64,000 nucleotides of DNA from Adiantum capillus-veneris (GCA_014529385.2 CM043969.1:25685946-25749945); one strand, 5' to 3'. Shown: positions 8,414 to 19,705, numbered from the stretch's first letter. Program-made: numbers and translations. Notes: generated by a model not told the origin, from the sequence alone.

Positions 8414-11113
8414 ATGAATGTTGTGGGAGTGTTACCTTCTCCAAGTGGATCAGAGGGAGAACCCAAAATTCATGTGAAGGTAGTGACTAGAGCCCAAGCA
8501 AAAGAAAATGCTGAGGACCAAGCTAGTGAGGAGAAAGATCAACAACCCAAACAAGGGGAAACAACTAGTGTGTCAGTGAGGACTGGGAGGAAATCCTGGA
8601 AAGCCAAAAGAGACAGAATTAAAGCAAAAACAATTACAAATCAAACTGCACTACAAACAGAATTACAAGAGACAAAGGAGCAGTTAAAACAAGAACGGGA
8701 AAACAAAACGATGGTGAGCGATAAGAAACCAAGGAAGGCGTCTTCCGGAGGATTTGTGTTGGTAGAAAAAGTCCTAGAGCCATTAGATGCTGCATTGGAA
8801 GCATATGAGGCTAGATTGAAACCCAACCAAACCCTAGAGCAACGAGGGATGAAATATCCTCATGCTGAGGTAGAGACTGAGAGGTTGAAAATGTGTAAGG
8901 AATTGGTAAAAACTGCACAGGCAATGATGGAGCGTGAAGCACCAATTCCACCTCCAGAAACAAAACCAAAAAGTGTTGGATTTGAAATGCCTAAGGTAAA
9001 GGCTGTTGAAACATTAGCTCAAAGAAACATTGAGCTAGAACCACAAAAGCATGTGCAAGCAAAGATTGCAACACAAGAAACCAACAACCTAGAAATTCAA
9101 CTAGATGATCAAGTAGTGGCCAACACCACTAATGATGCAAGGTCAAGATCACAATTTATGGAACCTATCCCAGAGATAGATGAGCCATGGCCAAATGAAT
9201 TGTGGGAAGCAATTAGAAGTGCAAAAGATGGAAGTGCGACTTTCCAATCTGCACCCATAACTGAGGTCAATACAGGGCATGAAGTCTATCAGGGAGACAT
9301 TCAATCTCTAAATGGAGATGCAGGGACGGAAGTTTCAATTGAAAGCAAACGAGAGTCCTTGAAGACCTTACCCTCATACATAGGAGAGCATGAGGCAGAC
9401 TCAGAGACTAGAGTGGTGCCATCTCAAAGGAAAGCAGTATCCAAGATGATGGATACAAAGAGTATGCAAGAGTTGATGTCAGCTCCAATACAGTGCACCA
9501 TTACTCTATCTGAACTGCTTAAGATTAGACCACATGTATGGGATGAAGTAGGCAACAATTTGGGGAATATGGGATTAAAGATACCTCTTCAAGATCTACC
9601 CTCAAATGAACAATCAAACAAAACTCAACAAGAAAGTGCAGATGCTAAACTTGTGCCAATAAACAAGGTGGGGGAATATTGCGAAGGAGAAGAAGGAAAC
9701 ACCACCTTACGTGTGGAATACAAAGGAGTTAAAACATTGGCTATACTTGATAGTGGGGCTGGAGTAGCCATAGCCACAAAAGACATTTGGAAAAAATGGG
9801 GTAGATCAGCGCTTAGGAAAACTAGAATGAAGCTGCAACTTGCAGATGGATACGCGAAAAAAACTCTGGGTATCTTAGAGAAAATTATTGTGACTTCTTG
9901 TGGAATTGAATATGAACATACATTTGCAATAGTAGATTTTGGAAAAGGGAACAATTTTGATATCATTTTAGGAAGACCTTTCATGCGTCAACTTAAGATG
10001 GTTCAAGATTGGGGCTATGGCTATATCTACTTGAGACATAAAAAGATCACCACAAAAATAAGCATAAAAGACCATAGCTATAGAGATGTGAATCGGAATC
10101 CGTTAGAAGAAATTGACTCTTCTATAGTCAATGGGAAAGAGATACCTGCGTGGCTACAAACCAAACAAGAACTTTGGATGTGTGGTGCTTCGAAGTGTGG
10201 AAGCTCAGTGAAGGAGGATTGCATCCTAGAAAGATCAATGGACGATGAAGCTTACATACCGGAACCCTTTCTAGAGCAATTATTTGAGCCATTTGGATGG
10301 ACTAAAATATTGGAAACCTTGGATGTGTGTGTAAATGAGGTGACCCCGACTAAATTTTGTGATGAAGAAGGCTACGACCTAGTTTCATGTTTTATGTTGA
10401 AAGTGTTGAAGGAAGCTAATGAAGTTTGTGAGTGTGAAAGCATAAAAAGTGAGACAGATAGCTACATCATGGAGCATGAGGCAAAATTGAAAACGAAGGA
10501 AGCAGAGCAACCACAAGAATATGTCATTATTGACATACCTGAAGAAACAACAAAAGCTGTTTCAAAGAAGCCGACTCCAGACAAAGTGCAATTGAAAGTA
10601 GATGAAGGAGAAAAGCTTCCAAGTTCAACGGCAAATCTTCAACAAACGCAAGATCAAAAGAAGAACAGGGACAAGGAAGAAGATGGACTATCTCCTATGA
10701 TGATCAAATTCAATTTATGCGGACAAATGGGGCTCAAGGTTACATGTTCCGCCGCAATAGATCCAGAAGGAAAAAAGAATCTAATGACTTATGGAATGTG
10801 GATCATGATGGGAAAGCCACCAATCAATGAGCTAGAAGAAACAGTTTACACAAGTTCAAAAATGCTGATCCCTAGCTTTGGAGTGGCAGAAGCTGTACTC
10901 AAATTGAGTACAGGGGAGTATAAAGATACTTTCCACATAATCAAGTCCCATCATATCAAAGAGAGTCTGGTCCTGACAGAAAGCTGGAGAAACATCTTCT
11001 TTCCACAACAATCAAAAGCTTCAACAACAACAACGGCAAGACTCCATGAAGCTTCTCAAATCCATGCAGAGAAGAAATCGCCAACCATCATGGAAAAGGT
11101 AAAGAAAAGGTAA
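8414..11113 (+). CDS. Aspartic protease polyprotein of gypsy-like E1 (899 aa)
   Basis: The longest intact ORF in the window, in frame with gag. Residues about 1-60 are basic and hydrophilic, with the T-R-A-Q-A-K phrase common in gypsy polyproteins; 70-105 form a likely coiled coil. A retropepsin domain spans about 425-535: catalytic A-I-L-D-S-G-A-G (D446) and the second hairpin D-I-I-L-G-R-P-F near 517. Residues about 765-875 look like a second, degenerate pepsin-type fold: A-I-D-P-E-G replaces the D-S/T-G triad at D783, followed by W-I-M-M-G-K-P and a late E-S-L-V-L-T-E-S-W block. No RT, RNase H or integrase follows. Start chosen at the first ATG after the gag stop; in life it may be made as a gag fusion. 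Openness over 2.7 kb suggests recent activity or selection. Confidence 0.85.
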   Translation: MNVVGVLPSPSGSEGEPKIHVKVVTRAQAKENAEDQASEEKDQQPKQGETTSVSVRTGRKSWKAKRDRIKAKTITNQTALQTELQETKEQLKQERENKTMVSDKKPRKASSGGFVLVEKVLEPLDAALEAYEARLKPNQTLEQRGMKYPHAEVETERLKMCKELVKTAQAMMEREAPIPPPETKPKSVGFEMPKVKAVETLAQRNIELEPQKHVQAKIATQETNNLEIQLDDQVVANTTNDARSRSQFMEPIPEIDEPWPNELWEAIRSAKDGSATFQSAPITEVNTGHEVYQGDIQSLNGDAGTEVSIESKRESLKTLPSYIGEHEADSETRVVPSQRKAVSKMMDTKSMQELMSAPIQCTITLSELLKIRPHVWDEVGNNLGNMGLKIPLQDLPSNEQSNKTQQESADAKLVPINKVGEYCEGEEGNTTLRVEYKGVKTLAILDSGAGVAIATKDIWKKWGRSALRKTRMKLQLADGYAKKTLGILEKIIVTSCGIEYEHTFAIVDFGKGNNFDIILGRPFMRQLKMVQDWGYGYIYLRHKKITTKISIKDHSYRDVNRNPLEEIDSSIVNGKEIPAWLQTKQELWMCGASKCGSSVKEDCILERSMDDEAYIPEPFLEQLFEPFGWTKILETLDVCVNEVTPTKFCDEEGYDLVSCFMLKVLKEANEVCECESIKSETDSYIMEHEAKLKTKEAEQPQEYVIIDIPEETTKAVSKKPTPDKVQLKVDEGEKLPSSTANLQQTQDQKKNRDKEEDGLSPMMIKFNLCGQMGLKVTCSAAIDPEGKKNLMTYGMWIMMGKPPINELEETVYTSSKMLIPSFGVAEAVLKLSTGEYKDTFHIIKSHHIKESLVLTESWRNIFFPQQSKASTTTTARLHEASQIHAEKKSPTIMEKVKKR

Positions 11114-11116
11114 ACA

Positions 11117-12009
11117 TTGAAGTATATCAACCTCGCCAGACGACTTTACCTTCAACGAGATTCCATCAAATTTCCCACGAAGCCTCTACATCGAGAGCCA
11201 CACCATCAACAATGCAATGGAAACCAAAGCAAAAAGTCTATCAACCAAAGTTTCCATCACAAAAAAGCATCCACAAGAAGCCGAAGAATGTCAACCAAGT
11301 GTTGGTATCCAAAGAGCACATCCAAGTCAAAGACCCAGTTTGGATACATGAAACACGGGTTCAACCACAACAACAAAAGGTGACAGGGTGGATAGCATCA
11401 AATGAGTCAATCACTGCTCAAGGCTACTTCCAAGGAAACATTAATGTTTGGGCCAAAAAGCCTAAAGTAACAGCCTGGATGTACTCACCTCAAGAAAGAA
11501 GTTCTACAATGAGCGAACCAAGCTATCAATGAAATAAAAACAACTCAAGCAAGAGAAAGAACAACAAAAAAGTACAGAAGAAAAGACCTTCCAAGATAGC
11601 AACACAATAAGTATGGGTACCAAAGTCAAACTTCAACGAAGCTACCCAACACAAACAGATGCAGTAGCGGATGTTTCCCATCAAGCTACTTGAAGTACAA
11701 GGATTCTATGAAGGTAACACCCAAATATGGTTACCCAAAGTAGTTGCTCAACCTAGAGCCACTAAGACCAACCAAGTAGAAAAGGTCCCCACACAAAGAC
11801 AATCAACAACAGCAAAGAGCCAATGGAGACTAAGTACAACCAAGGGAGAAACAACCTCAAAATGGATCCCTCGTCTTCTACTACAAAAGCAAGGCTTTTA
11901 CAATGGTAATAGCCAAGTATGGATACAAAAGCCTAGTGTCCATCAAGTCAAGGGAGCAACTCATGAAGCAAGAACAAAGTGGGTCCCAAAACCATTGTTG
12001 AAAACTTAG
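11117..12009 (+). pseudogene. E1 repeat protein with QGFYxGN...IWIPK motif
   Basis: A reading frame (frame 1; stops near 11532, 11610 and 11668) that encodes repeated short modules of the form Q-G-[FY]-x-x-G-N-x-x-[IV]-W-[ILA]-x-K, each preceded by W-[IV]-x-x or F-P-I-K leader words. Copies are at 11415-11460 (A-Q-G-Y-F-Q-G-N), 11692-11740 (V-Q-G-F-Y-E-G-N) and 11885-11932 (K-Q-G-F-Y-N-G-N). It ends in K-W-V-P-K-P-L-L-K-T. Between modules it is rich in Q, K, T and S. I do not recognise the domain. The same modules occur in E2 and E3, in the same position before a conserved tail, so it is a genuine component of this element family. Confidence 0.6.
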
Positions 12010-12139
12010 GCTCCTCACAAAGAAGGAAAAGTAAAGGTACAACAATGCGGCCTCCTTACGGAACATCCCATGCAACAAAAGAAGCTAGAGGAGTCAAAGT
12101 ATGCCAACTTACTTGAAAAGATGGCGGCATCCAAAGACC

Positions 12140-12790
12140 AAAGCAATGATAGAGGCCTTAACCTCAAGAACTTATGGCATTGGGTTTCAAGCCATGAACA
12201 GGTAAGTCCAAGTCGCCATTAAAAATACATGGCATAAAAGTCAAGAGTCGGGCAGCTGAGCCACTAAATGAGCAAGGCATTAGTCCCAAAGCTTCAAGTA
12301 ATATTCTCTGTGGTCAGAGATTCTTAGCTATCTTAAGTACTACTCAAGGTGGAGGAGTTGAGAATATTTATGTTGTGTCGCTCATGCTGGTATAGGTGAG
12401 CATAAGAGTCCAAGTCTATGTATTTTAAGTTTGGTAAGGTGAAGAAGAGAGTCCAAAAGACACTCACGCACTATGCATAGTGAGTAATGAGTGGAGAAGC
12501 TTCAACATCAAAAACCCTTCTTGGAAATGTGGAAGCTATTGAGATATCCTTGGATATCACATGTGCTACATGTGTTCCTTGAAGCACCCAACAACTCATT
12601 TTTCACACCGCATGATTTTCTTGAAAGAACTCTTGCGTGTATATAGAGTGTCCCATAATTGGCACTTGCATTACGCACTCTTACTTTATTTCACCCAAGC
12701 ACTCACCTTGCATGAACAGGTACTCAACTTCCAAGTGTTCAACCCCAATAAAAGCGTATACCAAAGGCATTCAAAATCATAAGAGTAGGT
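12140..12790 (+). repeat. Conserved 3' tail of E1
   Basis: Non-coding stretch shared with E2 (about 19830-20430) and, in reverse complement, E3 (about 22800-22080). Common landmarks are GGTACGTCCAAGTTGCCATT-like words near the start, CATTAGTCCCAAAGCTTCAAG, TTGTGTCGCTCATG, and a pyrimidine-rich end containing ATACCAAAGG. It always follows the repeat-protein region, so it is probably the 3' untranslated region running toward the 3' LTR. Confidence 0.7.
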
Positions 12791-14334
12791 ACCCGGTACA
12801 CTAATTCTATTCCTTCCTGCAAGTACTATCTTGCAGCTATTCACGACTATGTCACCCGCATCAAGAAAAATGTGTGCAACACCATTGCACAGCCCAAAAA
12901 ACCCCTTGGTTTTATCTTGCAAGAACCCTTGGTCTTGGATTGGCAGCCCGAAACTCGTGGTCAGATTCCAAAAGTATACTATTTAAACCACTAGGTATAT
13001 GGATTACATCATATGCTACTAATAGTGATGGTAACCTGATTGGTATAGTGAGCTTCTCTACTATCACTTGGTAGTTGAGGACTTCTTTCCTAGAAACCAC
13101 AAGTGTGAAGGGTCCAATAAGTGACCAACACTTATTGAACTATTTTTCATTCAGAAGTTTGGTTGTACCAAAAACATTGTGCTTGTATAGCCACAACTGG
13201 TTTTATAGACGAAGCAAGAGACTTGCAAAAATCCATATTCTATTCCTGTAAAATTTGTAGAAATTTAGGAAAAGAAAATTGAGAGTTAACAAAATAATGA
13301 AACCTTGTTCAATCCCATCTTTGGCAGTGTCATCTGATTGCTTGAATTCTCACACTGGACCTCTGCCTATCCGATTTTGACAGAATTGCATGCATCGAAA
13401 CTTGGCATGCATTAATTGATCGTGCTCTGACACAACAATCCATTATCAAAACACTTCCTTGTTTAGCCAACTATTAACAGCTTGTAAAATTTCCTTCCTC
13501 ACCCTGTGAGATGTTATTCATGTCCACACAAAAGATTTTGCATGGGATTGCAATTGAATGACGTAAGTGTTATGCATGCCCTTGATGGAAATTTCTATTG
13601 TCGACCCCAAAATAGCTTCCAAACTGCTACTCTTTTTGAGTTTTCTATGCATTGATTGGGGATTGATTGTGTCTAGAGATGTTGCCTTGATAAATTCCAT
13701 GCCTTCACCTTTGCTCTTGGCCCTCTTTGGCCCGGAATTGCCTCACTCTTAGCTCTTTGTGCCCCCGTAGTGGGATGGGACCCTTGGGTGCCCAGGGGAA
13801 TTCAAGGAGTACAAATAAGAGGCAAAGCGTTGCAATGGTAGTAGCCTGACAATGTAGAGAAAGAGAGAGTGAATCACGCTACCATCCAAAGGCCTTCTCA
13901 GTGTGCCAGCAACAACAGAGACATGACAAAGACGAAACTTGCTCTTCATGCCATGATGCTTCCTTATGGAGCCACGGATAAGGTCACATATCCTCCTACC
14001 TCCATGTAAGCATCATTTCATGGCTCCTTCCTTGACATAACTTCCTCTCCTCACCTTGCTTGACTTGCATGCCTGCATTCCCATGCAAACACTCCACAAC
14101 TCTCTCCTCTCCACAAGACCATAACTGGCTATGATACCGTTGAAAGGACACAAGGAGCTCTGCATGCTCGTCTCCACCCATTCATAATCCTTTATAGGCT
14201 AGTCGGCCCCTCTATAGGAGACCCCTTGACATGCATGCTTAGTCTAGGGCTGTGCCCCCCTGGTAATACCATTGCCTTGACAAGCAACACTTTGTTAGAG
14301 GGATAGAAGGATACACGCTTGAAAAAAGGGTTGA
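12791..14334. other. No gene seen; possible copia LTR end at 14127
   Basis: Contains only short incidental ORFs. At 14127-14138 the minus strand reads a degraded tRNA-Met primer-binding site (GGTATCATAGCC), followed on the plus strand by TGAAAGG, the same arrangement as at 437-460. A minus-strand copia remnant is therefore possible here, but no coding sequence supports it. The 3' LTR of E1 should lie near the left part; I could not match it to the 3579-4431 LTR by eye. Confidence 0.3.
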
Positions 14335-14528
14335 TCAAGCCTATTCCCAAATTAGTTTGCTACTTCCTCTTAAAACACTGACGACCTATTTCTATGATGA
14401 CACTAGCTTACAAGATCATTGCTAAGGTGATTGCATTAAGGTTGGCTCCAATCTTAGACGAAGTAATCGCCCCCCATCAACATGGATTCATCCAAGGGAG
14501 ATGTATTTATAACAACATTTTGGAAAGG
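14335..14528 (+). pseudogene. L1-type LINE reverse transcriptase fragment
   Basis: A short piece of LINE RT: an I-P-K word, R-P-I-S-M-M, A-Y-K-I-I-A-K-V-I-A-L-R-L, then H-Q-H-G-F-I-Q-G-R and N-N-I-L-E, in the order seen in plant L1 ORF2. One in-frame TGA precedes R-P-I-S. The rest of the ORF is missing; downstream the sequence changes to a hairpin and a (GA)n tract. Dead fragment. Confidence 0.8.
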
Positions 14529-14570
14529 ATGGTCGGCATTTAGTAAGGTTGGGACAAAGTCTAACTCCCC

Positions 14571-14602
14571 CCCACATGGGCCCCTCTATGAACCCATGTG
14601 GG
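14571..14602. repeat. Inverted repeat CCCACATGGG / CCCATGTGGG
   Basis: Perfect 10-bp arms (14571-14580 and 14593-14602) around a 12-nt loop. It could fold as a hairpin. It lies between the LINE scrap and the E2 leader; function unknown. Confidence 0.7.
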
Positions 14603-14762
14603 CCCATAGTTCAAGAGGAGGCACAAAACTAAAAAGATACTGATTATAAATGTTAACTTTGGTCATCCTTCTTATTATTATTGAGCTATGGATCGGGCTT
14701 GTTGGCTCCACACATGTATTCATGGGTGATCACCGATGATAGGCGCACGCCACATTTAGGGG

Positions 14763-14764
<2 letters not shown>

Positions 14765-14847
<83 letters not shown>
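14765..14847. repeat. (GA)n microsatellite
   Basis: An uninterrupted GA dinucleotide run of about 80 bp after a short G tract, inside the presumed 5' LTR or leader region of E2. The ORFs drawn through it are artefacts of the repeat. Confidence 0.95.
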
Positions 14848-14848
<1 letters not shown>

Positions 14849-15171
14849 ATACTAATTGTCAGCCAAGTGTGGGCGCCCAAGTGTGGTTGGGACGACTCAC
14901 ATAAGGGCTTGTAACCCTAACTTTTATCTTATTCTTGAATGTATGGTTTGCTTGCCCTCTTTCTCTGTAGTGTAGACTCCTGCTGTGTGTGAGTGTTTGA
15001 GAGCGTGTGTGTGCGAGTGGGGGTGAGCAAGAGACCTTACAACAACGACATAAGAATAGAGGTGAGTGACACATTGTTTGCGTTCATGAGCTTCCCCACA
15101 CACGGGTTGTGTGTTTGTAGCCTTCGTGGCTCATGCACAAGCACAACAAGTCCCCTGCAATATGACATTTT

Positions 15172-15189
15172 TGGCACCGTTGTCGGGGA
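15172..15189 (+). other. Gypsy primer-binding site of E2
   Basis: TGGCACCGTTGTCGGGGA, two mismatches from the E1 site at 4433. A CA five bases upstream is a plausible LTR end. It marks the start of E2; the LTR itself (left of 15167) could not be delimited because no second copy is visible. Confidence 0.65.
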
Positions 15190-15947
15190 GCTGTTGTGCA
15201 TTTAGCTTGGGATGCAACTGTTTTTTGTTCTTATTATAGTTTTGAAATTTTTGAAGCTTTCTAAAGATCTGTTGTTTGGCTGAGGAAAGGTTTAGGGTTA
15301 GGGCAGATGCTTTGTGTTTTGCATTCTTTTACTTTTTTGAAAGTAATTTCAAGTGTTTTCTGTAATGTTCAGTACTCTACAATAATTTTTGGATTTCTTT
15401 TTTGCAAGTCTTGCATTAAAATCTTTGCGTTTTTTGTATTTTGTTAAATTTCTGGTTCAAAATTAGCAATGTTTTGCACACTACAATTCTACATTTTTTG
15501 CACAAAATTTGTATTTCAAAAAAAAGTTAAAAAAATCCAAAAAGAAATAAATTTAAAAAAATTCGTGTATTAAAAGAATGATTGAGATCAAGATCATTCG
15601 CTAAGCCCAAGCCTAGGCCCAGGCCTCAATCCTCAATCTTATGATATAATATAGACCCAAGACTATATATATAGTCTACCCCCACAAGAGGGAGTGAGGG
15701 CATGTGGGACAAGTCCTCCACCCTCCCCTTCACATTTGCATACTTGGGATTTCCTCAAGCCTTGTTCCCAACTAAAAATAGACTATTTTGAATTAGTTAT
15801 CACAAGCTATATTCCATAGCTTGGTCTGAAAAAAAGGACCAAAAAATAAAAAATTGAGAGTAAAATCAAGTTGCAAAACACTCCAAAAAAAGACTAGGTG
15901 AGCAGCCTTCATGGGCACTCACAACACTTTTAGGGTGTCAAGGTCAC
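15190..15947 (+). other. E2 leader, A/T-rich, no gene
   Basis: Untranslated region between the E2 PBS and gag. It is rich in A and T, with a short palindromic ATATATAT stretch near 15665, but has no repeated palindromic core like those of E1 and E3. Confidence 0.5.
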
Positions 15948-16430
15948 ATGCACCTACGCTCTGGTCGTGTGCTAGAGCACGAGAATATAGAGAGTGTCTC
16001 TGCTTACACGGACACCCATTATCCCTCCACATTAGGCTCTAGGCCCTCAGCAGGAACCCAAGGCAGTACTACTCAAGACTCCCACCTTGCAGCCAGGGAC
16101 TCTTCCTCTGACTCAGACGCGATGGAAGGTTATCCTATACAAAACCCTGAGGAACAAGGACATGTGTCCATCGAGACCCCCCAACCTAGTGCTAACATGT
16201 TTAGCCATTTTATGGAGACATTTAGTAGAGCTACTCATTCTCTGTTCACATCTAACGTGGGCCCCACAGCCCCTAAGAGTGTCCAGGTGGATATTTTTCC
16301 TAGGCCCTACCGAGCTACCTCCCTTGGAAGTTACCTCTAAAGTACCAACCACGAAAGGCAAAACCACAGGGAGCAACCTTGCTTCCACCTCACAAGGGAC
16401 CTCTAACACATCGTCTAGAAGGGGTATTCC
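15948..16430 (+). pseudogene. E2 gag N-terminal part
   Basis: Begins M-H-L-R-S-G-R-V-L-E, a basic start common in gypsy gag, followed by a hydrophilic S/T/P-rich stretch and S-H-F-M-E-T-F-S-R-A. After 16340 the frame shifts. It is cut at 16431 by a DNA transposon; gag sequence resumes after 17759. Confidence 0.55.
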
Positions 16431-16434
16431 TTAA

Positions 16435-17755
16435 CACTAGGTTGGTAATGGGACACTTTTATGTCCTGTGAAGTGACCATTTTGCTTGAATTATGTCAAG
16501 AGTTTCAAAATTTATTTTGAGGTTCTATCTATCTAGAAAGTTGTCTCATGAGCTGAAAAAAACTCGACATTTTTTTGGAATATCAATTCCATCTTTAACA
16601 TTGTCCTTGCACAACATTTCACAACCTAAACTGTGTGAAAAAACGGGTCCTGTTTTTGTCTTTTTTCAACTTTTTGCAACTATACCACTCTAGAATTCAT
16701 GTTTGTGAGGTCTATTATGCTAGAGAACTATCTTTAGTAGTCCTCAACATGTCCTGATGCTTCTAGGGAGAAATAAATATTAAAGCTGGAAGTTATGACC
16801 AAATTACAAAAATTGTCAAATCCTGTTTTTTAGCCAATTTTAGCTCTTCTATGAATTTTTTGGTGGATTTCATGATATCCAAATTTATTTCTGATTTTCT
16901 ATGTCGCATATTGTAACATAAAGCTAACATTCCTTGAGTTTTAGGGCACCTAATACTCTATTTTGCATAGTACACAACGATGGTTGATTTTTTCAATTAT
17001 GGAAGAAAACGAAACATTCTAGTATATCAAGTATAGCTTTTTCAATATTGTTAGTTTCTTGTGACAACTACATGAATTTTGTAGGTAGTAACCATATCTA
17101 GTCATAAGGATCAAATTTGGCTAGATATTGAATAGTTTCTATGGGATTCTACAACTCATAATGTTCAACCCAGTTTTTTCATGTCTACTGTATTTAACAC
17201 TTCATCTTTGTCCCCAAGATTCATCTTGTTAAGAGATGTATTATTCTTTTGACATGCTCCATGGATCCTTATGAACATAAAGGACAATAGGGAACTAAGA
17301 AAACATGCACATATTATTTGTATTGAGCGTGGATATAGAAACTTTGATGATAGGTTTGCAGAATGGTAAAAATTCAACTTTTTTGTACCTATTTATTTTG
17401 GCAAAACAAAAAATAGTGAGTGAGAAGCAATCATATGTTCTGATCACCAACCCATTGAAGTTAACTAGGGAATTTATCTCAAGCCCTACAAAAATCCCTA
17501 ATCTTATTTTTATGCAACAAAACGTAAGAAATGACTGTTTTGATGAAAATTCACTGGTCCATCAACTTTAGAGGCTTGGTGTGACCAAAAGATGATAAAT
17601 TTTACAAGTTTCTTATTTTTTCCATGTTTAGTAGGCCTTGAACTATAACCTCATGAAAGGATTTTACAAAATGAGTGGATCTACTATGGTTTTGGAGGTT
17701 TTTTTCAAAACCCTGAAAGGACACTTTTATGTCCTGTTAGGTTACCAACCTAGTG
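16435..17755. mobile_element. CACTAG-ended DNA transposon, copy 1 (1.32 kb)
   Basis: Ends are CACTAGGTTGGTAA and its exact reverse complement TTACCAACCTAGTG, flanked on both sides by TTAA. Just inside each end is the hairpin-forming word GGACACTTTTATGTCC (16451 and 17719). No transposase is encoded; interior ORFs are short and A/T-rich. A second diverged copy lies at 48267-49377 with matching ends. It interrupts E2 gag. CACTA at the terminus suggests a non-autonomous En/Spm relative, but that superfamily makes 3-bp target duplications, and the TTAA flank is its own reverse complement, so the duplication length is ambiguous. Confidence 0.85.
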
Positions 17756-19239
17756 TTAATGAAAATGGGAAATATGACCTCCACACTGAGATGTTGACGG
17801 ATCTATACTATGGCCACTCCTACCATGTAGGTTGGATATAAATTGTACAATCCACATCTAGCACCATTAATGTTGAGGAGCAACAAATAATAATTTGTGA
17901 TGTCTTTCATGACATCATCCACTTGGAGAGGCAAAATCGAGTCGTAAACATACCCTTAACTGGCCCCATGAGATTTCTGGCGAGCAAGGCCAAACAGCCT
18001 ACTCTACCACAAATGGAGACTTCTATGATGAGTCCCATGGACCCCTCACATGTCATTTCGCCTAGAGTCTCGATGCTGTATGAGCCCACGAACAATAGTT
18101 TGGCTCAACTTCCTCTCAGAGATACCGCGGCGCTTACTCCACTGATGAACCTGACATAGAATGCACCTATGACATCTAGGGCTAGTGCAATACCGCTACC
18201 TAGTGGCGTAGTACCTACCACTGGGCATCGATCGCATATGCCTATAGCCGTGCCTGTAGCCACTTGTGCACACATGATTCCTACACCTCCGATTGTTCAA
18301 TAGCATATACTCCATGAGTGCCATTCTCAAGCCCATATCTAAGTGAGCCTATGCCCAATCATATTCCATATCCTACTTCGGCTACATACATGCCAGGGCA
18401 AGTAACCACCCCCATCCCACATATGATTCCAGCAGGAGTGCGTCCACCGACCATACCTCCTCACATAGGTGATTTGGCAGCATTTGCACAAATGATAGGT
18501 CGATCTATTGAGGAGAATATGCGTCACATGCTGAAAGAGAACCTAGGAGTAAAGCGGTATAGATTGCAAAGCTTACACAAAAATTCAATGGGGATGAAGA
18601 TGCTCGAAAGCACATCAGATTATTTATACAAATATGTGATTCCCTAGGAGAACACAACGAACTACATAAGTGCAATGCTTTAAGCTTGACTCTAAGTGGG
18701 AAGGCTGGGGATTGGTATAGGATCTTAAGGATGGAAGAAAAAACGATTTACCCTACTCTTTGAAGATTCTTTTAAAAGGAGTATATACGAAAAGGTGTGC
18801 TTTGGAATGTATCATTTTAGCTACAAAAGGCCGAACGTGAGGAAGGCGAGTCAGTGAGAGACTTTATCAGTCGTCTAAAGAACTTAAACTCTCGTTGTCC
18901 TATGTAAGTGAGCATTTCAATAATAACCAATTTCTCAATAGATTCCTCCAAGGATTGCAGCATGAAAATATCTATAATGACCTAATTGTTAGAGGTATTA
19001 CTACCTAGCAGGCAATCACTATCAATGCAATCCAATTGGAAGACAATTTAATGATCGCAGGTGAAAGAGTGTCCTCTGAGCCAAAGTCTAGTGGCTCGCA
19101 AGAATCAAGACACAAGCCAATGACCATAAATCCTATTCTTAAAGAGCCAAATTTATCTGAGATGACTTTAACACATCTCACCAAGGCCATTCAAGAAAGT
19201 CTTAGAGATAATCGTGCTCCACAAAACAATCATATGTAT
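17756..19239 (+). pseudogene. E2 gag, capsid-like part
   Basis: Resumes after the transposon. A proline-rich segment (18300-18480) is followed by the capsid-like core: K-F-N-G-D-E-D-A-R-K-H, then C-N-A-L-S-L-T-L-S-G-K-A-G-D-W-Y-R near 18660-18720, and E-S-V-R-D-F-I-S-R-L-K-N-L near 18850. Frameshifts near 18560, 18760 and 18820 and stops at 18762, 18904 and 19005 break it. The G-K-A-G-D-W-Y block is characteristic of Retrotrans_gag. No protease domain follows. Confidence 0.75.
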
Positions 19240-19705
19240 TCATCAAGAAGGGAACAACAATGGTGCTCAAGACAGGTGCAACAACGGATGATTCCAGTCA
19301 GGCTACTCGAAGCACAAGGATTTTATGGAGGTAGCACTCAAATATGGCTACCAAAAGTTGTAACTCAACCTGGAACAATGAAGATCATTCAGGGAAAAGA
19401 GAGCTCCATCCAATGGGAAAAAGTTAAACTAAATGCCAACAAAAGCCAGTCCAAAGTGACAGTGATACAACTCTAGATGGATACCTTATTTCCAACTACA
19501 AAAGCAAGGCTTCTACAACGGAAACAATCAGATATAGATATCAAAGCCTAGTCTCCATCAAACCCAAGCAAAAGAGAAAATGCCAAAGACGATCACACAA
19601 CAACCAACAACAAGGTGGGTTCCAAAATCGCAGTGGAAACTCAATCACGAAGAACCAACACACATCAACAATCGTTTCTCATGAGAGATAACATGCTCCA
19701 TCAGT
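19240..19705 (+). pseudogene. E2 repeat protein with QGFYxGN motif
   Basis: Directly downstream of gag. It carries E-A-Q-G-F-Y-G-G-S-T-Q-I-W-L-P-K at 19310-19357 and a second module Q-G-F-Y-N-G-N-N-Q-I (19502-19545) whose W codon position is a stop. A final W-V-P-K follows near 19615. Same order and spacing as E1. Function unknown. Confidence 0.6.

Noticed and set aside
14127-14300. Full minus-strand copia element
   Set aside because: Only a degraded primer-binding-site-like word and a TG follow; no second LTR or coding sequence supports it.
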